64,000 nucleotides of DNA, taken from an uncultured Alphaproteobacteria bacterium. Its GTDB lineage: Bacteria; Pseudomonadota; Alphaproteobacteria; CAAGCB01; CAG-977. The notes below the pieces were generated by a model. It ran no database searches, was not told the origin of the DNA, and saw only the letters and a program-made list of their open reading frames with translations. The stretch is from the NCBI GenBank assembly GCA_934277945.1, contig CAKQWA010000007.1:1-64000 (forward strand), given 5' to 3'. Both the position numbers and the translations under genes were made by a program. Shown piece after piece: positions 24,308 to 33,386 of this stretch; within the stretch, counting starts at the first letter, position 1; each line of letters starts with the position of its first letter.

Positions 24308-26713
24308 TTAGTGGCAACTTTGCCTTTCCGCCGCGGTTTCTTCCGTTTCGTCCGTCGCCGCCGGCGTTTTTTCATCGTCGTCGTCGTTCCATTCGATCGG
24401 CGTCAGCGGCTTTGTCAGCGCAATGGCGAGAACTTCCTGCGCCGTCGATACGGGGATGATTTTCAGACCCTTTTTCACGTTGTCGGGAATTTCCTGCAAA
24501 TCCTTTTTGTTGTCTTTCGGAATCATCACGGTTTTAATGCCCGCGCGCAACGCCGCCAGCAGTTTTTCTTTCAACCCCCCGATAGGCAGGACTTTGCCCA
24601 AAAGGGTAATTTCGCCGGTCATCGCGACGCTTTTCGACACGGGAATGCCCGTCATGGCGGACACCAGCGACGTGCACATCGCCACGCCCGCGGAAGGACC
24701 GTCTTTGGGGGTCGCGCCTTCGGGAACGTGAATGTGGATGTCGCGTTTTTCAAACAATTTCGGATTGATGCCGAACGCCGCCGCGTGAGAACGCACGAAC
24801 GAGCGCGCCGCCGCGATGGATTCTTTCATCACGTCGCCCAGTTGCCCCGTTTGCGTCACAACGCCTTTGCCGGGCATCATCACGGCTTCAATCGACAGGA
24901 TTTCGCCGCCGACTTCCGTCCACGCCAAGCCCGTCGTCACGCCGACCTGATCCTGTTTTTCCGCCAGTCCGTAGGAGTATTTCGCCACGCCCGCGTATTT
25001 TTTCAGGTTGCGTTTGTTGACTTCGACGATTTTCTTTTTCGTCGTCATCAGTTCCTTGACGGCTTTGCGCGTCAGATTGGCGATTTCGCGTTCCAGATTG
25101 CGCACGCCGGATTCCCGCGTGTACAGGCGAATCAACTGGCGCAGGGCGTCGTCGTCGATATGCCATTCCTTTTCGCCCAGCCCGTTCGCTTCCATTTGTT
25201 TGGGAATCAGGTGGCGGCGGGCGATTTCGACCTTTTCGTCTTCCGTATAGCCGGGGATTTGGATGATTTCCATGCGGTCGAGCAGGGGGCGCGGCATTTT
25301 ATAAGTGTTCGCCGTCGTGATGAACATGACGTCCGACAAGTCGAAATCGACTTCCAGATAATGATCGTTGAACGTCTTGTTCTGCGCGGGGTCGAGCACT
25401 TCCAGCAGCGCAGAGGACGGATCGCCGCGCCAGTCGTTGCCCAGTTTGTCGATTTCGTCAAGCAAAAACAGCGGATTGTTCGTTTTCGCTTTTTTCAGGC
25501 TCTGGATGATTTTGCCGGGCATCGCGCCGATGTAGGTGCGGCGGTGTCCGCGAATTTCCGCTTCGTCGCGCATCCCGCCCAGCGACAAGCGCACGAATTT
25601 GCGTCCCGTCGCGCGCGCGATGGATTCCCCGAGCGACGTTTTGCCGACGCCGGGAGGACCGACCAAGCACAAAATGGGACCTTTGAGCGATTTCGTCTTT
25701 TTTTGGACGGCAAGAAACTCAATGATGCGCTCTTTAACCTTGTCCAGTCCGTAATGGTCTTCGTCCAAGATTTTTTCCGCTTCCTTGATATCCGTTTTGT
25801 CCTTGGATTTTTTCGCCCAAGGCAAGTCGATCAGCCAGTCCAGATAGTTGCGGATGACCGTCGCTTCGGAGGACATCGGGCTCATCATGCGCAGTTTTTT
25901 AAGTTCCGACGTCGCTTTTTCCTTGGCTTCCGCGGACATATGCGCCTTTTCGATTTTATCCGCCAGTTCGTCCATTTCGGCGGAATTGTCGTCGTCGCCC
26001 AATTCCTTTTGAATGGCTTTCATCTGTTCGTTCAGGTAATAGTCGCGCTGGGATTTTTCCATTTGCCGTTTCACGCGGCGGCGCAGTTTCTTTTCCACTT
26101 GCAGAACGCCGATTTCGGATTCGACAAGCGCGAACAACTGTTCCAGCCGCGCGGTCAGGTTCACCGTTTCCAGCAATTTCTGACGTTCGGGGATTTTCAG
26201 CGAAAAATGCGACGCAATCACGTCCGCCAGTTTGTGCGGATCGTCGATTTGACCGATCGACATCAAAATTTCGGGCGGCAGTTTTTTGTTCAGCTTGACG
26301 TATTCTTCAAAGCGGTTCATCAGCGAACGCACCAGAGCCTGAACGGAATCCGTCACGCGCCCCGTTTCTTTCAAAACGCTGACGGACGCTTCGTAATAGT
26401 TCGGATTGTCGATAAAGCGGTTGATTTTGACGCGTTCCTGCCCCTCGATCAACGCTTTGACCGTGCCGTCCGGCAGGCGCAGCAACTGCACGATGACGCC
26501 CAGCGTGCCGACTTCGTACATATCCTGCGGAGTCGGGTCGTCAAGCGACGCGTCCTTTTGCGTCAACAGGACGATTTGCTTGTCTTTCGCGGAAACTTCG
26601 TCCAGCGCGCGCACCGATTTGTCGCGCCCGACAAACAGCGGCACAATCATATGCGGAAAAACGACAATGTCGCGCAACGGCAGGACGGGACATGTTTTTT
26701 CAACGGCGGGCAT
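24308..26713 (-). CDS. lon: ATP-dependent protease Lon
   Basis: 801 residues from the ATG at 26713, which has GAGGTGAAG upstream; a TTG seven codons earlier would overlap that site. The N-terminal substrate-binding domain (about 10-210), a coiled-coil and AAA+ module with Walker A GPPGVGKTS and Walker B LFLLDEIDKL, and the protease domain with catalytic Ser in KDGPSAGVA and Lys in LGKVLPIGGLKEK are all present. Lon degrades misfolded and regulatory proteins, in Caulobacter including CcrM and DnaA. The C-terminus has an Asp/Glu/Thr-rich tail. Confidence 0.98.
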   Translation of the reverse strand: MPAVEKTCPVLPLRDIVVFPHMIVPLFVGRDKSVRALDEVSAKDKQIVLLTQKDASLDDPTPQDMYEVGTLGVIVQLLRLPDGTVKALIEGQERVKINRFIDNPNYYEASVSVLKETGRVTDSVQALVRSLMNRFEEYVKLNKKLPPEILMSIGQIDDPHKLADVIASHFSLKIPERQKLLETVNLTARLEQLFALVESEIGVLQVEKKLRRRVKRQMEKSQRDYYLNEQMKAIQKELGDDDNSAEMDELADKIEKAHMSAEAKEKATSELKKLRMMSPMSSEATVIRNYLDWLIDLPWAKKSKDKTDIKEAEKILDEDHYGLDKVKERIIEFLAVQKKTKSLKGPILCLVGPPGVGKTSLGESIARATGRKFVRLSLGGMRDEAEIRGHRRTYIGAMPGKIIQSLKKAKTNNPLFLLDEIDKLGNDWRGDPSSALLEVLDPAQNKTFNDHYLEVDFDLSDVMFITTANTYKMPRPLLDRMEIIQIPGYTEDEKVEIARRHLIPKQMEANGLGEKEWHIDDDALRQLIRLYTRESGVRNLEREIANLTRKAVKELMTTKKKIVEVNKRNLKKYAGVAKYSYGLAEKQDQVGVTTGLAWTEVGGEILSIEAVMMPGKGVVTQTGQLGDVMKESIAAARSFVRSHAAAFGINPKLFEKRDIHIHVPEGATPKDGPSAGVAMCTSLVSAMTGIPVSKSVAMTGEITLLGKVLPIGGLKEKLLAALRAGIKTVMIPKDNKKDLQEIPDNVKKGLKIIPVSTAQEVLAIALTKPLTPIEWNDDDDEKTPAATDETEETAAERQSCH

Positions 26714-26786
26714 CTCTTCACCTCTTTGTTTCAAGTGCGTTTTTACTACATAAGATAAATTAAGACGATTTTGTCCGATTTAAAGG

Positions 26787-28046
26787 TCAGGCGCTGTTTT
26801 TCTTTTTATCCTGCGCCATAATCAGCAGCGGTTTGGCGTTGTCGCGGATGACCTGTTCGTTCAAAACGACTTCCTTGACGTTTTCCATGGACGGAATTTC
26901 GTACATCGTTTCAAGCAGAAGCGATTCCATCACCGCGCGCAGACCGCGCGCCCCCGTCTTGCGTTCGGCCGCTTTTTTCGCAATCAGACGCAGGGCTTCG
27001 GGCGTAATCGTCAATTTGATTTTCTCCATGTCGAACAGCGCCTGATACTGCTTGACCAGCGCGTTTTTCGGCTGGGTCAGGATTTTAATCAGCGCGTCTT
27101 CGTCCAAATCGTCCAGCGTCGCCAGAACGGGAACGCGCCCGACCAATTCGGGAATCAAGCCGAATTTCAGCAAATCTTCGGGTTCGACCTGTTTGAGCAA
27201 ATCGCCCGTTTTCTTGTCCGTCGGCGCGGAAACCGAAGCCCCGAAGCCGATGGAGGATTTGTTCGTGCGCTGTTGAATGACTTTTTCCAATCCCGCGAAC
27301 GCCCCGCCGCAAATGAACAGGATGTTCGTCGTGTCGACCTGCAAAAATTCCTGCTGCGGATGCTTGCGCCCGCCCTGCGGGGGAACGGAAGCGATCGTGC
27401 CTTCCATGATTTTCAGCAAAGCCTGCTGGACGCCTTCGCCCGACACGTCGCGCGTGATGGACGGATTGTCCGATTTGCGCGAAATCTTGTCGATTTCATC
27501 GATGTAAATGATGCCTTTTTGCGCCTTTTCAATATCGAAATTCGCGTTTTGAAGCAGTTTCAAAACGATGTTTTCGACGTCTTCGCCGACATAGCCCGCT
27601 TCGGTCAGCGTTGTCGCGTCCGCCATGGCGAACGGCACGTCCAAAATGCGCGCCAGCGTCTGCGCCAGAAGCGTTTTGCCGCAACCCGTCGAGCCGATCA
27701 GCAAGATGTTCGATTTGGAAATTTCAACGTCGGACGTTTTGACGGAAGCCAAGCGTTTGTAGTGGTTGTACACGGATACCGCCAGCACTTTTTTCGCCTG
27801 TTGCTGTCCGATGACGTAATCGTCCAGAAAGTCCTTGATTTTCTTCGGAGTCGGCAATTTGTCCGTATCGGCGGCGGGGGCGGCGGCTTTTTCCTCGTTG
27901 ATGATGTCCGTGCACAGCCCGACACATTCGTCGCAGATGTAAACCGACGGACCGGCAATCAGTTTTTTGACTTCATGCTGGCTTTTGTTGCAAAAAGAGC
28001 AGTGCAAAACCTCTTTTTTGCTGTCTTTGGACGGTGTTTTCGCCAT
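26787..28046 (-). CDS. clpX: ClpXP ATP-binding subunit ClpX
   Basis: 419 residues, the usual size. The N-terminal zinc finger has CSFC and CDEC pairs (about 16-44). The AAA+ domain has Walker A GSTGCGKTLLAQ and Walker B IIYIDEIDKI, and the ClpP-binding loop IGFGA is visible. ClpX unfolds substrates for ClpP; in Caulobacter these include CtrA. Order tig-clpP-clpX-lon-hup is standard. Confidence 0.98.
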   Translation of the reverse strand: MAKTPSKDSKKEVLHCSFCNKSQHEVKKLIAGPSVYICDECVGLCTDIINEEKAAAPAADTDKLPTPKKIKDFLDDYVIGQQQAKKVLAVSVYNHYKRLASVKTSDVEISKSNILLIGSTGCGKTLLAQTLARILDVPFAMADATTLTEAGYVGEDVENIVLKLLQNANFDIEKAQKGIIYIDEIDKISRKSDNPSITRDVSGEGVQQALLKIMEGTIASVPPQGGRKHPQQEFLQVDTTNILFICGGAFAGLEKVIQQRTNKSSIGFGASVSAPTDKKTGDLLKQVEPEDLLKFGLIPELVGRVPVLATLDDLDEDALIKILTQPKNALVKQYQALFDMEKIKLTITPEALRLIAKKAAERKTGARGLRAVMESLLLETMYEIPSMENVKEVVLNEQVIRDNAKPLLIMAQDKKKNSA

Positions 28047-28120
28047 AGGGTTCTCCTTGGAATGTCTTAACGGAAAGGCTAACGCTTTTTTCGCGTTCGC
28101 GCAATGTCGTCAATGGTTTG

Positions 28121-28753
28121 TCAATTTGCTTCGGGCTTGGCGCGGCTGGTCACGACCTCGTCGACCAGACCGAATTCTTTGGCTTCCTGCGCGCTCATGA
28201 AATTGTCGCGTTCCATCGCGTTCTGAATGACGTCGAGAGGCTTGCCCGTGCGTTCGACGTAAATGTCGTTCAGGCGCGCTTTCAGCGTCAGGATTTCGCG
28301 GGCGTGGATTTCAATGTCCGTCGCTTGACCGCGGAAGCCGCCCGAAGGCTGATGAATCATCACGCGGGCGTTCGGCAGAATGAAGCGTTTGCCTTTCTGC
28401 CCCGCCGTCAGCAGCAGCGATCCCATGGACGCCGCCTGACCGATGCACAGCGTGGACACGTCGCAGCGGATGTAGTTCATCGTGTCGAAAATCGCCATGC
28501 CCGACGTGACGACGCCCCCCGGAGAATTGATGTAGAACGCGATGTCCTTGTTCGGATTTTCCGATTCCAAGAACAGCAGTTGCGCGCAAATCAGGCTGGA
28601 CACTTCGTCGTTGACTTCGCCCGTCAGGAACACGATGCGTTCTTTCAGCAGGCGCGAATAAATGTCGAACGAACGTTCGCCGCGCGCCGTTTGCTCAATC
28701 ACCATCGGGACAAGCGTGTTCATGTAAACTTCGTTGATATCTCTTTCGGTCAT
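28121..28753 (-). CDS. clpP: ATP-dependent Clp protease proteolytic subunit
   Basis: 210 residues. Catalytic Ser lies in IGQAASMGSLLL, His in MIHQPSGG, and the Asp in the following helix region. N-terminus MTERDINEVYMNTLVPMVIE is typical. It forms the tetradecameric protease partner of ClpX. It is 74 bases upstream of clpX and behind the tig terminator, so probably transcribed with its own promoter. Confidence 0.98.
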   Translation of the reverse strand: MTERDINEVYMNTLVPMVIEQTARGERSFDIYSRLLKERIVFLTGEVNDEVSSLICAQLLFLESENPNKDIAFYINSPGGVVTSGMAIFDTMNYIRCDVSTLCIGQAASMGSLLLTAGQKGKRFILPNARVMIHQPSGGFRGQATDIEIHAREILTLKARLNDIYVERTGKPLDVIQNAMERDNFMSAQEAKEFGLVDEVVTSRAKPEAN

Positions 28754-28772
28754 GGCACTTTTCCTTTCGAGT

Positions 28773-28812
28773 GGAAAAAGGAACAGGCGTTTTTCGTCTG
28801 TCCCTTTTTTCG
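28773..28812 (-). terminator. Terminator between tig and clpP
   Basis: On the minus strand: AAAAAGGGACAG / CTGTTCCTTTTT (one G-T pair) around a loop of about ten bases. It ends the tig transcript before clpP; some read-through is possible. Confidence 0.8.
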
Positions 28813-28839
28813 TTATTTTAAAGTAAAGCCGTTAAAAAA

Positions 28840-30300
28840 TCATTCAGCCGCTTTTTTCTTCGCGGTGCGTTTTTTAGGGGCTTCTTCGCCGGCTTCGGCT
28901 TTCTTTTCAGCCTTTTCAGCCTTTTTCGCGGGGGCTTTTTTCGCCGCCTTTTTCGCGGTTTCGGGCTTCGCGGCGTTCTTTTCGGCGGTCAGTTTGTACA
29001 AATCTTCAACCGACACTTCCTTTTCCGCCAGTTTCACGGCTTTCAAGATAAAGTCGACGACTTTTTCTTCAAACATCGGCGCGCGCAGACGGTCGAGCAT
29101 TTCGGGATGTTTCGCATAGAAGTCGAACACCGCTTTTTCCTGACCGGGGAAGTTGCGGGCTTCCGCCAGAATCGCGCGGTTCAAATCGGCGTCCGTCACT
29201 TCGATTTTGTTCAAAGTGCCGATTTCCGCCAACAGCAAGCCCAAACGCACGCGGCGTTCGGCGATGGCTTTGTATTCTTCTTTCAGTTCGTCGTCGGATT
29301 TGCCTTTGTCTTCTTCGTCCAGACGGTCGTTCTTTTTCGCCGCTTCAATCTGTTTCCAGATCGCGTCGAATTCCATGTTCAGCATGGATTCGGGAACGGG
29401 GAAGTCATGCGTGTCGGACAAAACGTCCAGCAGCGAGCGTTTCAGGTGGTTCATCGCGACGGCTTCGTATTCGCGGGACAATTCGTCCTTGATGGCGGCT
29501 TTGAGTTCGTCCATTGTCTTTTTGCCGAAACTTTCGGCGAATTTGTCGTCCATCACGGCGGGTTTGCGCGCGCGCAGTTCCTTGACCGTCACGGCGAACA
29601 CGGCGTCTTTGCCCGCCAGTTCTTTCGCGTGGTATTCTTTCGGGAACGGCACGTTCACGTCGAACGAATCGCCTTTTTTGTGTCCGACGATCTGGTCTTC
29701 AAACCCCGGAATGAACGTGTTGGAGCCCAATTCCAAAGAATAATCCGTGCCTTTGCCGCCGGGGAATTTCTTGCCGTCGACGGAGCCTTCAAAGTCGATG
29801 ACGGCGATGTCGCCCTTTTTCGCGGCGCGGTCTTCGGTCACGGGTTCGCTTTCCATGCGGGCGGAAGCCAGACGTTCCAACGCCTTTTCAACTTCTTCGG
29901 CGGGAGCCTGCGCAACCAGTTTTTCCAAAGAGATTTTGGAAAAGTCCGTCGGGACGATTTCGGGCAGGACTTCCATTTCCAGCGTGAACGCCAGATCCTT
30001 GCCTTCGTCGAAAGACGTGATTTCGATTTTCGGGCGCATGGCGGGGCGCAAAGAACGGTCGGCCATCGTTTTCGAGGTTTCCTGTTGCACCAAAGTGTCG
30101 ATCACTTCGCCCAAAGCGGCTTTTTCATAGCGCTGACGCAGAAAACTTTCGGGGGCTTTGCCTTTGCGGAAGCCGGGGAGGGCGGCGTTTTCGCCGATTT
30201 CTTTAATTTTCTTTGTAACGTTGTCGGCGATCGTCTGCGCGTCGATGATGATTTCAAACGCTCTTTTCAAGCCGTCGTTTTTCGTTTCTTTTACCTGCAT
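28840..30300 (-). CDS. tig: Trigger factor
   Basis: 486 residues from the ATG at 30300; an in-frame start further upstream would lie in the tRNA-Leu gene. The ribosome-binding domain (1-140) has a GFRKGKAPESFL signature close to the usual GFRxGKxP. A PPIase domain (about 155-245) and the C-terminal chaperone arms follow. The last 45 residues are a Lys/Ala-rich tail, common in alphaproteobacterial trigger factors. It binds nascent chains at the ribosome exit. Confidence 0.97.
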   Translation of the reverse strand: MQVKETKNDGLKRAFEIIIDAQTIADNVTKKIKEIGENAALPGFRKGKAPESFLRQRYEKAALGEVIDTLVQQETSKTMADRSLRPAMRPKIEITSFDEGKDLAFTLEMEVLPEIVPTDFSKISLEKLVAQAPAEEVEKALERLASARMESEPVTEDRAAKKGDIAVIDFEGSVDGKKFPGGKGTDYSLELGSNTFIPGFEDQIVGHKKGDSFDVNVPFPKEYHAKELAGKDAVFAVTVKELRARKPAVMDDKFAESFGKKTMDELKAAIKDELSREYEAVAMNHLKRSLLDVLSDTHDFPVPESMLNMEFDAIWKQIEAAKKNDRLDEEDKGKSDDELKEEYKAIAERRVRLGLLLAEIGTLNKIEVTDADLNRAILAEARNFPGQEKAVFDFYAKHPEMLDRLRAPMFEEKVVDFILKAVKLAEKEVSVEDLYKLTAEKNAAKPETAKKAAKKAPAKKAEKAEKKAEAGEEAPKKRTAKKKAAE

Positions 30301-30353
30301 GACTTTTCCTAAACAATAAAAAAACCAACCGTTTTCACGGCAATTCAAGCGAG

Positions 30354-30438
30354 TGGTGCGGGTGAAGGGACTCGAACCCCCAAAGCGCAAGCCATCGGAA
30401 CCTAAATCCGACGTGTCTACCAATTCCACCACACCCGC
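30354..30438 (-). tRNA. tRNA-Leu (anticodon TAG)
   Basis: 85 bases with encoded CCA and the long variable arm of class II tRNAs. Acceptor GCGGGTG pairs with CACCCGC; anticodon stem TCGGA / TCCGA encloses loop TTTAGGT (anticodon TAG). It sits just upstream of tig on the same strand. Confidence 0.97.
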
Positions 30439-30598
30439 TTTAAGTTCACCAGTCGTCTTCTATATCATATAAAAACGGCAAACAAAACATTTTTTAAAGG
30501 TTTTCACCCGAAAGCAAGACTTTTTTCGGTGTTTTCGCGCGCCGTTTGAAAAAAACGCTTGAATTTTACGGGTTTCGTTTATATCTTTCTTGCAACGT

Positions 30599-30674
<76 letters not shown>

Positions 30675-30680
30675 TTTTTC

Positions 30681-30704
30681 AAAGGCGGGGAATCCCGCTT
30701 TTTT
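30681..30704 (+). terminator. Terminator after tRNA-Thr
   Basis: Stem AAGGCGGG / CCCGCTTT with a GAAT loop, then a T run. It isolates the tRNA from the ankyrin gene. Confidence 0.75.
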
Positions 30705-30737
30705 GTCATCGGATATTTTTACGCGGAGGTTATGCGA

Positions 30738-31694
30738 ATGACGGACGATCTGAACGCGGCTCTTTTTGAAGCGGTTGTTTCAAACGATGTCGAAACGGTG
30801 CGCGCGTGTCTGAAAAACGGCGCCGATGTTAACGCGCGGGACATTTACGGCGACGCGCCTTTGCACTATGCCGTCAAAACGCAGAACATGGATTTGATGC
30901 GCGCGCTTATCGACGCTGGCGCGGACGTTCTGGCGCGCGGACGGCAGGGCACGACGCCTTTGCATCGCGCGACGGCGACGGGGAATTTGGACATAGTGCG
31001 GTTTTTGGTGGAAAACGGCGCCAAAGCGAATGCTCGCGACGATGACGGGGATACGGTTTTAAGCGGCGCGGCGATTAACGGCAATCTGGCGTTGGTGCGC
31101 TATCTGGTCGAGGAGTGCGGCGCGGACGCAAGCGTTTGCACCGATCGCAAGCGCACGGTTCTGCACGGAGCCGCCGGCGCGGGCAATCTGGACGTTGTGA
31201 AGTATCTGATTGAAGATTGCCGCGTTCCCGTCGATGCGCGCACGGACAAGGAACGCACCGCCCTGCACGAAGCGGCGAGCGCGGGCGAAACGGACTGTGT
31301 GCGTTTTCTCATTGAGCAGGGACAGGCGGACGCCGTTGACGCCGCGGACAACGAAAACAAGCAGAAAGCGTGCTTGGAAACGGTGCGCTATCTGGCGGCG
31401 CACGGCGCGGACGTCAACGCGAAAGACGAGGATTTGCGCGCGCCTTTGCACGAATCCGTCTGGTACGGACTGCCTTTGATTGCGCAGGGGCTGATTGATT
31501 TGGGCGCGAACGTGAACGCGTCCGATTTCGACGGCGTGACCCCGCTGATTTGGGCGGCGGAGCGCAACGACGAGGCGATGACGGCGTTATTGCTGAAAAA
31601 CGGGGCGCGCGCCGACGTGTCCGACAAAAGCGGTCATTTGCCGAGCGACGTGACGACGGACGATTCGCTGAAAGCGATGCTGGCGAGCGCGTAA
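30738..31694 (+). CDS. Ankyrin-repeat protein
   Basis: 318 residues made almost wholly of about eight or nine ankyrin repeats of 33 residues, each with the DGDTPLHxAA / GNLDxVRxLIExGAD pattern. One repeat around 195-220 is shortened or degenerate (QGQADAVDAADNENKQ), breaking the solenoid register. No signal peptide or membrane helix. The ATG at 30738 is chosen over that at 30732 because GGAGG is then 8 bases away. Ankyrin solenoids bind proteins; the partner is unknown. It stands alone after tRNA-Thr, with a convergent metallopeptidase-like gene. Confidence 0.9.
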   Translation: MTDDLNAALFEAVVSNDVETVRACLKNGADVNARDIYGDAPLHYAVKTQNMDLMRALIDAGADVLARGRQGTTPLHRATATGNLDIVRFLVENGAKANARDDDGDTVLSGAAINGNLALVRYLVEECGADASVCTDRKRTVLHGAAGAGNLDVVKYLIEDCRVPVDARTDKERTALHEAASAGETDCVRFLIEQGQADAVDAADNENKQKACLETVRYLAAHGADVNAKDEDLRAPLHESVWYGLPLIAQGLIDLGANVNASDFDGVTPLIWAAERNDEAMTALLLKNGARADVSDKSGHLPSDVTTDDSLKAMLASA

Positions 31695-31776
31695 AAATCG
31701 CGCGCAATCGGGTGAAAGCGCGCGGCGAAATTTTTTTAAGCGTCTTTTCCGGACGGTTCGCTTTTGGCGGTTCGGA

Positions 31777-32748
31777 TTATCTGCCCGCCAGACGCTTGTT
31801 CATTAAAATTCTGCTCAAAGCCGCCGATTTATCGACGCTCTGCGTGAACGGCACACTGTTTTCCGCGCAGTTCTTTTTCGCGGGCATCAATTCCATCAGT
31901 TCGCCCATTTCGGTTTCGTGCTTGGTCGTGACGGCGGCGAAATGCCCCGATCCCAAGATATCCGGATTTTCCGTAAAATACGAACTGCCGTCGGGATTCA
32001 GGCACAAATCCGCGACGATTTTCGCCGGCGACTGCGATTCGGCGTAAGTGTCCGCGTTTTCAACGTTTTTGTTAATGCGGCGGGTCATCATGTCGATTTG
32101 ATAATATTGGTCGTACAGTTCCATGACCGTCGTGTTGTCGTACCACGCCATGAACGCCGCCGTGCGCAAAGAGCCGTTGGAAACCGCGTTTTCGTCGTAC
32201 AGCGCGCGGTCGACCGCTTTGGCGATCGTCTTGTTGTGTTCGGCGCGGCAGAAAGCGCGCAAGGGCGCGTCCAATCCCGCCTCCATCAATTCGCACATCG
32301 TTTGCGCGGCGGTCGCCTGCGCGTCGGCTTCGACGGCGCGGGTGCGCATGATTTGCGTTTTCAGCGTTTGCGTGCGGGCGCGGTTTTCGTCGCTGGCGTC
32401 GTATTCGCCGCGCTCGAACTGTCCCGCGTGGCGACATTCGTGCACCAGAACGCCGACCAGTTCGTCGTCGCTGGAAATCGGGCTCAACACGATTTTTTTC
32501 ATGTCTTTCGCACAACCGCCGTTCGCGCCCATCATGAATTCCATGCCGAGCGTGTAGCCCGCTTTCGCCGCCGTTTCCAGAACGTCCTTGCCCGTTTTCG
32601 ACAAGGCGATTTGGTTGATCATGGCGGTCATGCGCCGTTTGGTCTTTTCGTCACCGTCAATGACGAAAGGCGTTTTTAAATTCTGTTTCAAAGATGCATC
32701 CGCGCTTTCGTTCGCGCGGGTGAAAACGGCGTTTAATCCGGCGGTCAT
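31777..32748 (-). CDS. Putative HECRH zinc metallopeptidase (DUF6782-like)
   Basis: 323 residues, no signal peptide. A candidate zinc site VLVHECRHAGQFE lies around residues 103-115, with the spacing of HExxH peptidases (His-Glu-Cys-Arg-His), and acidic residues follow in REVEADAQATA-like sequence (TRAVEADAQATAAQTM) that could supply the third ligand. The family label DUF6782 is from memory and uncertain. The start ATG is followed by MTAGLNAVFTRANESADAS. It lies convergent to the ankyrin gene, 82 bases away. Confidence 0.55.
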   Translation of the reverse strand: MTAGLNAVFTRANESADASLKQNLKTPFVIDGDEKTKRRMTAMINQIALSKTGKDVLETAAKAGYTLGMEFMMGANGGCAKDMKKIVLSPISSDDELVGVLVHECRHAGQFERGEYDASDENRARTQTLKTQIMRTRAVEADAQATAAQTMCELMEAGLDAPLRAFCRAEHNKTIAKAVDRALYDENAVSNGSLRTAAFMAWYDNTTVMELYDQYYQIDMMTRRINKNVENADTYAESQSPAKIVADLCLNPDGSSYFTENPDILGSGHFAAVTTKHETEMGELMELMPAKKNCAENSVPFTQSVDKSAALSRILMNKRLAGR

Positions 32749-32804
32749 GATGACAATCTCCCTGTTTTTTTATTGTTATACGCCCGCAAGCCGCGTTCCG
32801 CCAG

Positions 32805-33386
32805 TCATTTTTTGATGTTTTTCAGACAATACTGCGCGATTTTGTCGCCCAATCGCGTGAGCAGGGCGTTTTGCGCGCGCACGATGTCGTCGTACGAATC
32901 GCCCGCCGGCTGTTTCAGCACGGAATGAGCGGTGTAAACGGGCGCGCCGTCCGGCGTCGCGACGCTCCACCACGCGTCCAAAAGCGCGTCGCCGCCCGCC
33001 GTTGCGTCCAGATGCACGATTTGCACGAACAGGCGGTAAGGCGTGTTTTCGCCGCGCGAATCGGCGGAGCGGGCATAGTTTCTTTTTGCCGCGTTGTTTA
33101 TCGCGCTTGCCAGAACGCGCGCGCTTGCCGTGGACAGATTTTCCGCCCAGCGATTGAATTCGTTAATCAGCAGAACGGGGGAATCCTGCGTTTTCAGCAC
33201 GATTTGCGGTCTGTCGAGATAAGCGGGAATCTGCACGGAGGCGACGCTGATGACGGCGTTTTGCCCCGCTTGAAACGTATTCGCCGGCGTGTTGTAGTCC
33301 AGCGCGTAGAAAACGGACGGCGCGCTTGTGCCGCACGCGGTCAGCGCGGCGGTCAATGCAATAAGGGCGAGCAGTTGTTTTTTCAT
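32805..33386 (-). CDS. PqiC/ABC-type transport auxiliary lipoprotein
   Basis: 193 residues. A lipoprotein signal peptide is visible with the lipobox LTAC at Cys18. The body (YALDYNTP near the start, then LDRPQIVLKTQ) matches the DUF330 family of periplasmic lipoproteins that work with MCE transporters such as PqiB. The start overlaps the stop of the MCE gene (ATGA). It probably sits on the outer membrane as acceptor part of the lipid transport system. Confidence 0.82.
   Translation of the reverse strand: MKKQLLALIALTAALTACGTSAPSVFYALDYNTPANTFQAGQNAVISVASVQIPAYLDRPQIVLKTQDSPVLLINEFNRWAENLSTASARVLASAINNAAKRNYARSADSRGENTPYRLFVQIVHLDATAGGDALLDAWWSVATPDGAPVYTAHSVLKQPAGDSYDDIVRAQNALLTRLGDKIAQYCLKNIKK

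Noticed and set aside
24305..26758. Very long open frame (817 codons) antisense to lon, and a similar one antisense to eno (62115-63413)
   Set aside because: The translations are rich in Arg, Phe, Gln and Val repeats typical of mirror frames caused by strong codon bias; the opposite strands encode unmistakable Lon and enolase.
28840..28980. Lys/Ala-rich tail of trigger factor
   Set aside because: Such tails are common in alphaproteobacterial trigger factors.
31695..31776. GC-rich inverted repeat and T run between the ankyrin and metallopeptidase-like genes
   Set aside because: Possible terminator but the stem is imperfect with a long loop; too weak to list.
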